In this document: positions 25,295-36,500 of the stretch, in pieces
How positions within the stretch are numbered: position 1 is the first letter of the stretch
How the letters are laid out: each line of letters opens with the position of its first letter
Assembly (NCBI GenBank): GCA_963669155.1
Contig: OZ022589.1
Coordinates: 17,173,922 to 17,237,921 of the forward strand
Origin: Arbacia lixula
Lineage: Eukaryota > Echinodermata > Echinoidea > Arbacioida > Arbaciidae
Length of the DNA stretch: 64,000 nucleotides
Direction: 5' to 3'
The notes under the pieces: model-generated
Database searches by the model: none
What the model saw: only the letters and a program-made list of their open reading frames with translations
What the model was told of the DNA's origin: nothing
Position numbers and translations under genes: made by a program

Positions 25295-26825
25295 TACATA
25301 CATAGCAGCTTGCATGCTTCTAAGAGATAAGTACACATTGGAGTTTGGGTCCTAATGGATAGCTAATGGAAAGCTGCTGCCTAAAACAACATGGGGGCTT
25401 TATTGTTGGAGGTGTTACGCAATCGACCTAACATACCCTCTCTCTATCTCTCCTCCAGCCAGCCAGCCAGCCAGCCCTGAAAAAGCACAGCTACTCTAAA
25501 AACGGACCCCTTGAATAGAAAAGAATAGAATAGAAGTGGCCCATCCGCAGGCCCCCATCCACTCAGACAGGCTAGCCCTTGGGTCTATTCTTCTGCAGTT
25601 GTGGAGTCAATCCCCCTGTGAATGGGCTAAGTGGGCTTCGGTGGTCTGGGCCTAACAATAGGAGCAGGCTGGCTGACCCAGGAAAGGGGAGGGCAGGGAA
25701 AATAAAGAAAAGAATTGGGGGGAAATTGGTGTGTGAGGCCTTGAACACAGCTATGAAGAGGCTGGATGGAGTCCTCTATTTTTCTTTTTTTTACCGTTTC
25801 TTTATTGAATATTGATGAGCTGTCCATGCCCTGAAAAGGGGGGCTGGTCAGAGGGCCCAACAATGGACTGTCAACTCCTGGGCCCAGAGAGGGGCTTAGG
25901 GGGCTAGACTAGCGAGAGAGAGAGGGGGCCAACAATAGCTGGGTGCTCTAATGGACAGGATCTTTTCCCACTTTGCCTTTGTGAAGGACATAGCTACTGC
26001 TGACAAATTAGGGGCAAGCAATAAATGTGATTTATTGTGAATCATTGGCCATAGGGCTGGGGACACTAACTTGCAGTTGCACAATAACGATAACAGAAGG
26101 GGTGGGGAGGGGTACTGGAGTGGTATCTATTTTGGTAGTGGAGGGGGGCGAAATGTACCCTATCCTTAACCATTACTCTCTACACTGTAGTTTACCTTAA
26201 ATCTGATAATGATCACTGTTAAATCATTGTATACATAAAAGAAACAGTTTACCCTAGTGTTAAAGCTACTATATACATTTAGAGATATATTGATTAGTCT
26301 GGTGTACAACAAGTTCAAGTTGACTACACACGCTCAGTATTATTGGGGCTGACAGTATGCTGGAGAATCGTCATAGTCTTATGTACACAACAGCTCTGAA
26401 CTCTATCTACACCATTGATGCATTTCTGCATGTGTATTACACAAAAAATCCCATAGAGCACAGTTTGCCTGTCAAACATCATGTAAAAGGAAATCAGCAC
26501 ATTCCCTTGTAATTGGGTTCATTGGAGTCTGACTGGACCATATTCTTGAAACTAATCAGCATTAAAAACTGATCTACATTTAGATAAGAAATAAATGTGC
26601 TGCACAATAATCAATTTAAACAAAATTGTACTGGAAAAAAACACAATTGTGTATATTGATGGAAGCACATGTGTTTATGGGGGGAAATTAATTAAGTGAA
26701 GGATTGATTACATGTCAATCATTGAGCATATCAATGTATGCTCTGCCAATGAACAAGTCATGTGCCAACTTTGTGAAGGTACAATATATCTATGGTTTAA
26801 TGTTACATGCTACTAAATGAGATCT

Positions 26826-26971
26826 GGGCCCTTGAACACAAAGGTTTGCCATCAATTGCAAATTTGAAAGACAAATTCTGATTGGTTACTGGTCTTTTGA
26901 ACAAAAAGTGCATGCAACAATGACTTTGTTGCAAATGACGATTGATTGCAAATATTTGTGCTACGGGGTCC
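26826..26971. mobile_element. MITE with GGGCCC ends, copy 2
   Basis: It is related to the reverse complement of 22199-22340. Shared segments include AAAGGTTTG, ATTGCAAA, CTTTTGAACAAAAAG and GCATGCAACAATGA. The ends are more diverged (GGGCCCTTGAACA and CTACGGGGTCC), so this copy is older. Confidence 0.65.
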
Positions 26972-28546
26972 TCTTGTACAATCCAGAAATAATCTCTACA
27001 ACCTTGTGGAGAAAAAAAAAGCTACCTAGAAAGGCAACATACCACTCTAAGCAAACCAAGGATGGATAATCCTAGCCTTTTGTTCTCTACCAAGGAGAAG
27101 ATATCCTCCCCTAATCTCCAAAAGTTCTTTTTCTTTGTAAGATATTGAAAAGTTGCTTCACGGCTCGCTTCTTTACGGCCGTTGCGCCGCCTCCCATGTC
27201 ACGCATGGGGGGAAAGTTGGGCTTAAAATTCTTGCAGGGCAAGTCAAGGGACACTAATCATAATACAAAGCAATACTCGCTGAGCAAACAAAATAAATTA
27301 GAATCAACATAACCAGATGACAGATGTCCATGAGAAGTCATTTCCTACAAACGAAGCCTCGCAAGTCAACTACAGTTAAACTCAGTTTGCAAGTCACAAC
27401 TCCCTGATGCACATATAATGTACTTACTATCATACATTATTTACACATGCTCATTTTAATCACGTCTGCATAAAAAGGCACTGAATTAACACAGATCAGA
27501 GGAGAACAATGTACATGTAAATATTTTTGAAAAGGAAGGTGTGTGAGTATGCTGTTTTCTTTTCTGGGGACCTATCTCCACAAGCTTCTGTTTTTCTGTA
27601 GGTTCCCCCACATAACTTATTATATAACTTCAGAAGAATTAAATGTACATTCTGTAGATTAATGTATACATTTTGCATGTAAGATCATTATTTTATATTA
27701 TCTGTAGATTTCATTATATGTATACATGTGAGTATTAATATTGTTTGATATTGCTTTGATCTCAACATGTATGTTACAAATATTATTTTTGTGGAGGACA
27801 TAATGAAATGAATGAAAATGAATGGATCAATAATATAACATCTTTTGGAGGAAAAAATATTAATTTCACAGCCCAATTGGCAATATGAGCCTACAGCATA
27901 CAAGCATAATACAATGAACACTGTGGTTGTGCAGTGTATCTCCTACCTGAATGAAATTATACGTTGAGTGGCAAGAGAAATTTGAATACCCGTGCATCAG
28001 CAAAGGTTGGAAATCACAAGCCCATGTAGAATGGGTATGACACAGGCCACCAATTATCAATTTCAACCATGTATCTACTTGTCCTTGAATTGTGACGATA
28101 ATTATTTCCTGTGCTACAGATACATTTGTACATAAATTTATAACAATGAACAATGCATGCATACACAAATGAGTTGTTTTTTAATAAATGGCAAGTTGTA
28201 GAGAAGGTTGAGCTTTTCGTTGAAATATTGTTGTTTCTCCATTCATGACCGTCCTGTGGTTTTTCACCCAGTGTTCAGTCCGGTCTGGACAGGCTCGGCT
28301 CAAGGTACACAGGGTTGATGGAGAGGAAAAGAATGCCATAATGGGCATCGTTCCACCAAGTTTCCTTCGCACCTCTCAACAAAACGGTGAAACCAAAGAG
28401 AAAGGGGAGCGGGCCGGGCGCACTGGCCGTGTTATTCCAAGCTGAATGGCTATCAATGGACGCCGAGTGGCACAAAGGGTCCCGCCGTGGCTTCATGTGC
28501 TGTTCCTCCTCAGGGCACCGTTCTGACACCCCTCCTATACCCCCCT

Positions 28547-29015
28547 ACCAACGCCTGCCACTGCCTCCCTCGTAATTACACCTCCCTCTGCTTTCCCCAT
28601 TGTCTCCCCCCTCCCCTCCTCCCTCCCTTGTGATAACCTCTCTCTGTATTATCATTATTATTACCCCATTTTCCCTCTCCCCTCCTACCCCCAACCAACA
28701 GACGATTCCCTACCTCCCTCGTAATTACACCTCCTCTTCTTATGCCATTGTCCCCCTCCCCCCTCTCCTACCCCTAACTAACGCCTATGTACCTCAGTTG
28801 TGATTGCACCTCCACACATTGCACATCTCATTCTATAATCACCCCCCTCCTACCTCCCAACCAACTCCTCCCTGCCTCCCTTATAATTTCACCACCGTCT
28901 TCTTACGTTATTGTCCCCCCCCCCCATCTTCTAGACCCACCCACTCCCCCATCTTCTAGACCCACCCCCCCCCTATCCCAACCAACACCTCCCTCCTCAT
29001 AATCACACCCCTCTC
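28547..29015. repeat. C-rich degenerate minisatellite
   Basis: The motif AACCAACnCCTnCCT...CCTCCCT(C/T)GTAATTACACCTCC recurs near 28547, 28693, 28776, 28859 and 28980, separated by CT-rich sequence. Unit length varies from about 83 to 146 bp. Confidence 0.65.
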
Positions 29016-30227
29016 TTCTTTCTCCACTGCCCTCACCCCTCCTTCCCTTCCGCCCTCCTCCCATGGTAGGAGGGGTGGGGGGAGGGGCAGCGGGAGTGGA
29101 AAGGGGGGCACTCATGTGAAAATCTATTCATGTTGTCATTCTGCTCTATTGCTAAGCATAACAATGCACTTCTGCATAGAGCAAGCGGTTATTATAATAG
29201 TATAATTCTTTGGCTTCATGGTCTTTCTGCGACAATGAAAGAGAGAAATGTTCAATCTCGAGGAAGCTAACTTGCGTATTTAATGATTGGCATGATATAA
29301 TGGATATTATGCTCATTGCTCCCTGCTGTGTGTGACATGCTATTAAACAGTGGGGAAGTTTAAAGGGGTTGATCATACTTCATGGCACCAGCATTAGGTT
29401 TATAAACAATTCTTGAAAATGCATACAGTATTGATACATACCACAATGATCTATACCTATTGAACACATGGAAGACTTAATATATTATCGAATATGCTTT
29501 ATTTTATTGAATCTTGTTGGAATACAATACTTTATCCCACTTAAGTTGATGTGCCAGTTTATGTAATACAATCTCTTTTTTCTAAGGACTACATTTTTAA
29601 AGAAGTTTCTATATAAGCACCTTTGATTGTTATTTTCACCCGCAGGCATTTTACATATTGCACAAGGTGATCTCCACAAATTCATGCAAAATTATGCAAG
29701 AAAAAGTATGATTGATCAGTCAATAGTACTTTAAAGGTAATATTGCCCCCTCAAAGGTGGGATAGTTAAATCTATGTTATGTCTGCCAGTCAAATAGGTA
29801 TGAGAATTAACAAGATGAGGTATATCACAGCAAGGACAGGACTCATCACCGTTTACACAAAAATATATATTCATAATATAAAGCCAGTCTCTGTAACTAC
29901 AGGATCATATAGATAGCAGCGTACACTACAGCTTCACCTCAGACTGAATCCACTTACATATTCATGAAAAATTATGATCAATCTTCTGGGAATTAGGCTA
30001 CCACGTAATTTGTCTTTCATTGATTGCCTGTGCAAAGTAGGTCATCAGATACAAACTAGAATGCATGCTGAGGCCCCTGGGGCATATCTTTGTACATCTC
30101 AGAGTGAGCTCATAGTGTGAAAACAATAGGGAGCTCTCCAATCTCCATATTGACACTCACATTGACAGTGCAAGACATTGGGACTACTATGTGCATAATC
30201 ACATGATGGGATACGATATCAATCCAT

Positions 30228-30640
30228 GTAATAATAATAATATTGCACAGTGTTCATATATAGCACCTAATATGAAACAGTATCATCAGTATTAAAGCGC
30301 TTTCCAATATTAGTACCCTGGTCATCAGATACTTCTACAATGCAAGTATTTATGACACCTGTCCAATCACAATGGATCATTCACTAAATATATTGAAAGC
30401 ATATACTTGAAATGCCATACAATATTTTCCTGCTAATGTAATAATAATAATATTACACAGTTTTCATATAGGACCTAATATGAAACGGTATCATGTGGAA
30501 GTGCTTTACGATATCATTACCCTGGTCATCGGATATTTTTTAAGTCTTTGTGATACCTGTCCAATCACAATGGATCATTCAGATATAAATATTGAATGTA
30601 TATATATGTACTTGAAATGCCATACAATATTTTCTTTCTG
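30228..30640. repeat. Tandem duplication, 210-bp period
   Basis: Two units begin at 30228 and 30438 with GTAATAATAATAATATT. Both share ACCTAATATGAAAC, TACCCTGGTCATC, CCTGTCCAATCACAATGGAT and TACTTGAAATGCCATACAAT. Divergence between units is moderate. Confidence 0.85.
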
Positions 30641-31036
30641 ATGGCATCTTTGATTTTTTTTATTGTATCTGCCACTGGTGCATTTATGCACAGGTTACAC
30701 ACACAAATCCCAAAGGGTTAAATGAGACTATGGGAGTTAAGCTGTGATATGCATACATCATACCACTTAATCTCATTTCTGGAATATGTGTCTGTATATA
30801 AAGTAATCAAACTTCAATGGAAGTTCTTCTCTGAATATTAATAAATGAATACATGAGAAAGAATGGAATTTAGTGTATCTTGGTATTTCTATAATGTGAA
30901 TGGCACAAATGAGAATTTTCACAATCAACCCTTATGGACACATAAGCATTGCATACAGAATTTGTATTGATTTCAAAGTAATACAATAGACAATTCTTTT
31001 TTTCATTTCATGTAAAATAAATAACATCTTCACAAT

Positions 31037-32147
31037 TAAGCCTGAGTCGAATCGATTATTAAGCCGGTGTTCGATCGAAGAAGTCGAACTCCGATTTCGT
31101 TTTGATGAATTCGATGCATCGACGAAATTACCAAATTGACTGGAAAACACAAAATCTTTTGTTTGATAGTCCTGTTATACACAATTTATCTTCATATTTT
31201 CACAATTTTAATTTGCTTACTTGATTCCTACTCTCTTTTGTGAGTTTTGCAGGTAACGCATCAAGAGAATGAACAGGTCGCTCGATGATCAAGCAGCTAC
31301 TACATACTACTAGTACTTGGATTTGATTCGTTCACTATTATATACAGCGCAACGCGCACACAACGAACAATTGTCCATAGACTTTGTACAACGGATAGCA
31401 TCGTGTGTTGTGAAAACCCGGAAATACAGTGGCAATCGTGCGTAAGGCTCATTTGCATACACGCTGCCGACGTACAGACTAATAGCGTCTCCGTACAGCG
31501 ATTCGGAGACCACTGATTGGAGCATCGCGTAGATCACGTCATAACCACGTGGTCGCCAAAATAGTGATAACGATATCCGGTCACGTTGTCTGAAACCCGG
31601 AAGCGATTTTTCGACGCATTAGGGTTACGGAAAAAATATCCGGTCACGTTGTCTGAAACCCGGAAGCGATTTTTCGACGCATTAGGGTTACGGAAAAAAA
31701 AAAATCGGAACCCGGAAGCTGATTGACTTTCTGCCCGTTGCAATAGCTCTCTACAGATTCCAACCTACATACATGTATACGATGCCATATTGACGCTAAT
31801 TTGTAAGATTTTGACGGAAAAACAAGAAGTAATCGAAATTCGCTTACATGTGCAGTATCGGTGAGAAAATAGATTCTCCGAGAATACCTTTCATAATTCA
31901 TATAAAATATAGGAAAGTGAAATTCTAGGTCGATTTTGGTACGAGGTGATAGAGAATTGCACGCTTGTTTTGGTGGAATACTATGTGGGGAAATGGAAGG
32001 ATTGCACTGCGTATGCTTACTATATTTTCATTCATAAATTGGCTCTTGGCAGTGGCTGGGTGACGTCATGTATCGATGCATCGATGTTCGATCGGCGCAA
32101 AGCCATCGAACACCGGTTTCTGAAAAAATCGATATGACTCAGGCTTA
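31037..32147. mobile_element. hAT-like non-autonomous DNA transposon, 1111 bp
   Basis: A perfect 8-bp direct repeat TTCACAAT flanks the element (31029-31036, 32148-32155) and fits the hAT preference nTnnnnAn. The ends are inverted: TAAGCCTGAGTC on both sides, with ATCGATT and CCGGTGTTCGAT pairs further in. The interior holds a 63-bp tandem duplication (31574-31699) but no transposase frame. The intact target repeat points to a recent insertion. Confidence 0.85.
31574..31699. repeat. 63-bp tandem duplication inside the hAT-like element
   Basis: Two nearly identical units start at 31574 and 31637 with TATCCGGTCACGTTGTCTGA and end in GCATTAGGGTTACGGAAAAA. Because 63 is divisible by three, the minus strand shows a repeated 20-residue peptide, which is a by-product of the duplication. 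Confidence 0.9.
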
Positions 32148-32419
32148 TTCACAATATATTTGAATATTATGGTAATTTGACATAATTTTTCAAACTCTTT
32201 GTTAATGATAAATCATATGAAATCAATTGATTAAAATCAATTGAATTTCATTAGTGCATTCAGACACACACAATTCCTGGCCTTTAACGCCACGCCGTGA
32301 GAATGTGTTGGGTCGTTCCGTAGGCCCAGAGTCATTAGTCAACATGTTTTCAGCTTGATAAGAGATCAATACCAGTCAGTCTCGCCTGTCCGTTCGTCCG
32401 TTCGATGGTAAGCAGATGG

Positions 32420-32930
32420 CGCAATCAGCCCACAGTCCCCCACCCCCTCTTTCCACTCTACCCTACCCTTCCCTAACCCCTCCCCTCCTCTCCCCTCCCC
32501 TTTCCTCAACCCTCTCTTCTCTCCAGTTTCCCCTGGCCTCCTCTTCCATCTCTCCTCCCTCCCCTCCCCTCTCTCCTCTCTTCTCTCTCTCCTCCCTCTC
32601 TCCCCTCCCCTCTCCTCCTCCCCTCTCTCCTCCTCCACTTCTCACAAACCACCCCTTCGTCTCCTGATGCTATTAATTAAAATAAGTCATCAGTATTATT
32701 GTTTCCAGCTCACCCCCAGTCCCTCTCCCCCTCCCCTCTCCCTTCTCCCTTCCCCTCTCCCTCCCTGTCTTCCTGCCCCCTCCTCTTCTTTTCTCCCTTC
32801 TCCTCTCCTTTCCCCTTTCCCGTCTCCCTTCCCACTCCCCTTCCTTCTCTCCTTCTCTCCTTCTTCGTACCCCTCTCCCCTTTAGTACCCCCCCACCCCC
32901 TTCCCCATCCCCTTCACAAATCATCCCTCC
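32420..32930. repeat. C/T-rich simple repeats
   Basis: TCCCC/CTCTCC-type low-complexity DNA, interrupted by the duplicated TAATTA segment. Confidence 0.8.
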
Positions 32931-32990
32931 CTCTCCTGATGCTATTAATTAAGAGAAGTCATCAGTGTTATTGTTTCCAACTCCCGGGCC
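32661..32990. repeat. Duplicated segment with TAATTA sites, 272 bp apart
   Basis: CTCCTGATGCTATTAATTAA followed by AAGTCATCAGT and TTATTGTTTCCA occurs at 32661 and again at 32933, each preceded by C-rich repeat sequence. The C-rich block was probably duplicated with it. Confidence 0.75.
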
Positions 32991-33839
32991 TTGGTTAATT
33001 GAGCAGAACCAGCGAGAGGACGTCCACTTGCGGTTTATTCTGGTCGCTAATTATGCCACCTCACCCTCACACACATTCTTGTATCAGGAATCTTATCTTC
33101 AGCACTAGGAGCATGTGCTAAAAGTGCATGTGAGACAGCCCACATGGCGTGAAGTTCCCATGTTTAAAATCTAATCAGGAAATAACATTAGTTTACGGTA
33201 AATGACTTACACAGTATAGAATAACATATGGAGGGATTTAACTGTATGACTTACACGATCTTCAAATCCCTTTCATTTTGTCATTCAGACAGGTTACCCA
33301 ATACCTAAAATATGTTTGTATGATGTGATCTTTATTAGAGGACACAGAAATGTATTCATATCTTTCATTTCATAACAGATGTATAAGTTAAGAATAGTTA
33401 TCTGTCCTTTTCTCACCTTTAGAATAGAAGTGTGTAGAATTCATACCATACATCTTCCGTACTAATTCATACCATGTTCGGAGGTACAAACATTCCACCT
33501 CAAATCATGAAGATACAGTCACGTGGGAAGAAACCACATCCCACACCATCCTCGCATCACCCACACAAAATGTATGGGGAAATGTGAGATACCATAATTT
33601 TCTTTTCTTTTTACTAGCAATACTGCAGTTTTTGGTATGGAGAGGGTTAATGTGAAGTGGGAAAAGAACCCTATACACATAGCCTGGGGGTGGATGAGCA
33701 CACAGCAATGTGCACCACCCTACAGCACGCACCTCGCACAAAACAATCGATGGTGCGAGTTACGCATACACGCCGCATCCCCTCACCAACCCTGGCCTTG
33801 ACGCGGCTTCTCATTTACTCCCTATCTTCGCCTCCCTCT

Positions 33840-33854
33840 ATCTCCCTCTCCCCT

Positions 33855-33929
<75 letters not shown>

Positions 33930-34160
33930 AAAGTATGATACAAACATTCTTCATAAATATGTCTTTCTCCCTTTCCATATTCCACCCTCTCTCCTTCTCT
34001 CTCCATCTGTCCCCCCCTCTCTCTCTCCCTTTCAGAAAGGATCAAAATCTACTGCACAAGGTCCTGATGACGATGTGTGGGTATATTTACTCCCTACATT
34101 ATCTTTGCTTCCCTCCCACCCTATCTCTCTCTCTGTCTCTCTCTGTCTCTCGATCTCTCT
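33840..34160. repeat. CT microsatellites with a related downstream copy
   Basis: A pure CT run at about 33867-33913 is followed by CT-rich sequence. AGAAAGGATCAAAA plus CAAGGT(C/T)CTGATG occurs at 34034 and again at 34160, so part is duplicated. Confidence 0.75.
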
Positions 34161-35320
34161 GAGAAAGGATCAAAACACTTTCATTGACATGGACAAGGTT
34201 CTGATGCATGCGTATAGCCTTTCCATATTTGGGTTCATATGCACTTTTCAGCAATTTTTTATTGATTTATCATAATATGCTATCAAGCCCTGGCATTTCA
34301 TTCCACTGTTTAGTGGAGTGTAGTGTTGCCGGCTGATTTCCCTCTCCCGCCCCCTCCCATTTCTCTTTCTATTTATTGCTTTGTCTTCACCTTGTCCTCT
34401 TCCCCTTCAATGATCCCTTCGTTCACAAACGGCCCATCATTCCTTCCACTCTCCACCACCATTACTCTCACGTTCTTTCAATCTGTAGACATCGCCGTGT
34501 GCAAAAAAAATGACACATCTCCAGATAGAGAAAAAATGAGAAGGGAAATGAGAATGAAAGAGAAGAAAAGAAAAGGGAAAGAGTGGGCATTTAAGAGGGG
34601 AGAGGAGGGAAGAAAGGAGGGAAGAGATGAAAAGAGGAAGGAAGAGAAAAGAGAAGGCATTGAAACAGAAGAGCAAAATGGAAGAGAAAAGAAGAGAAGA
34701 AGGAGAGGTGAGGTGAGAGAAAAGCAGAGCAGAAAAATAAGAAAACAGACCTTGACGGTAGACCGACTGACTACACACATGAATGGCAACTTTGAACGAA
34801 CAAACTTTCCCTTTCCCTTTCTCTTTCTGAAGGCCACATTAAAGTAAGTCTGGTGGGAACTAATGAAGGAGTTCACATATGCCTACCACGTGTGCCAATG
34901 CATGGAGCGCTCAAGTACCAGACTTCATTATCTGACATTTCCAGCATTTTTTTCAATCTTTCAGTTCAACAAAATCTCTCCAATCCTAAAATTGGACAAT
35001 GGAGATGCAGATGAATTTTGTATTTTTTGTAGATCGATATTTCATGAAGATCAAAGCATATAGCTTCTCCTATAGGGTAAAAATTTACTAAAAATTTTGG
35101 GGGACTACTTTGTGAGCACATTGGCTGATTTGGCTATATTTTTTCATCGTGTCTCTATGGGAATTTGGGGGGCTCTTTTAACATTTACCAGGGCTTTTTT
35201 AAGCATTTTGGGGGGCGAAATCACCCCAAGCCCTTGTGTATTTTTTCCCTGCCCCCCCTATAAGGCAATGAAACCATCAGTTTGAAAATCTTTTAAACTA
35301 GATGCCCTATTCAAAGCATC

Positions 35321-35360
35321 TATTCTATTCTATTCTATTCTATTCTATTCTATTCTATTT
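35321..35360 (-). repeat. (GAATA)n tail of a LINE
   Basis: Eight units of TATTC on the plus strand directly follow the stop region of the LINE fragment to its right. In LINE orientation this is a 3' simple-repeat tail. Confidence 0.75.
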
Positions 35361-35515
35361 AGCCTATTTCTCTCCACTGCTAAAGGAAGGCCTCCTCATC
35401 ATTTTTCCATTTTGATCGATCTTGTGCCATTCGTTTCCATGCCACACTACCATATTCTCTAATATCGTCAATCCACCTCCTACTTTGTCTGCCTCTTCTT
35501 CGAAGCATCACATTT
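35359..35515 (-). mobile_element. 5'-truncated LINE: C-terminal end of a reverse transcriptase ORF
   Basis: The minus strand encodes LRRRGRQSRRWIDDIREYG then SVAWKRMAQDRSKWKNDEEA, ending QWREIG and a stop, followed by a GAATA tail. The WIDDI and AQDR-x-x-WK motifs are familiar from the C-terminus of many invertebrate non-LTR retrotransposon ORFs. One internal TAG replaces what is probably CAG. The fragment stops abruptly at its 5' side near a GA microsatellite, as expected for an incomplete insertion. The clade cannot be set from so short a piece. Confidence 0.75.
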
Positions 35516-35525
35516 ACATAAATAG

Positions 35526-35528
<3 letters not shown>

Positions 35529-35568
<40 letters not shown>
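35529..35568. repeat. (GA)n microsatellite
   Basis: Pure GA run of about 40 bp, next to the LINE fragment. Confidence 0.9.
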
Positions 35569-35571
<3 letters not shown>

Positions 35572-36300
35572 TCACACGCACTTTCCTCATCATAATGCTT
35601 TGATTTTAGTTCAATGTTTGTTGCTCATGTTTAGTCCAGGCATGTGTTTTTGATTGCCTTTAACTCTTAGTGTACCAAGCATGAAAAATGTGTGATATTC
35701 ACTGGAAACTTCCTCTTCAGTTTAGAGGGGGGGGGGGGGGGGGGGGGAGGGGAGATGAAGTGGGGGGTTAATTTCACACCAAGTGCAGTGTGTGAAAGTG
35801 GCTATGTTGTGATGTGGACTGTGAAATGGCCCAATGCTTTGAATTTTTTCACCCCAAAAATATTTCCATTTGAAAAAGGCTTAGATTGTAATTATGAATG
35901 CATTACTGCTATAATGTTATTTTCCAAACTGTCCAAAAAAGGGGGGAAATAGTTGGACATTCAGGCCAATTTTTCCTTCCGCCCTATCCCCACCCAGCTC
36001 ATGGACAGTATTTCTAACATTGTGCACTATATTCTATGTATGCGCAATCTATAGTCCATACAGAACAGATGAAAGTGGACCAAGGCCTGCGATAGACATC
36101 CTTCAGCCGTCATTAAAATTCCCCATTGATTTACTGCAATAAAAAAAATCAATACATGTTTATGTAGCATAAAATCTGCCACGGTCTCTTCTCTTGTCAT
36201 TAGCACTGCAGATAGAGTGCCTGTAATGCATGTGAGAGATAGACACAACCGGTGTTTGTGTAACTGGGCCTCTCGCACGTAGAGTGTCATGAATCGAAAG

Positions 36301-36500
36301 NNNNNNNNNNNNNNNNNNNNNNNNNNNNNNNNNNNNNNNNNNNNNNNNNNNNNNNNNNNNNNNNNNNNNNNNNNNNNNNNNNNNNNNNNNNNNNNNNNNN
36401 NNNNNNNNNNNNNNNNNNNNNNNNNNNNNNNNNNNNNNNNNNNNNNNNNNNNNNNNNNNNNNNNNNNNNNNNNNNNNNNNNNNNNNNNNNNNNNNNNNNN
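36301..36500. other. Assembly gap (200 N)
   Basis: This is a run of exactly 200 undetermined bases. The last 20 bases before it, AGAGTGTCATGAATCGAAAG, recur at 36506-36525 just after it, so the flanking contigs may overlap. Confidence 0.95.

Noticed and set aside
24545-25338. Frames of 215-263 residues on the minus strand
   Set aside because: Made of Ser-Leu and Thr-His runs from GA and GT microsatellites, with no domain-like segment.
31534-31743. Peptide with a repeated 20-residue unit
   Set aside because: It is a by-product of the 63-bp tandem duplication inside the hAT-like element.
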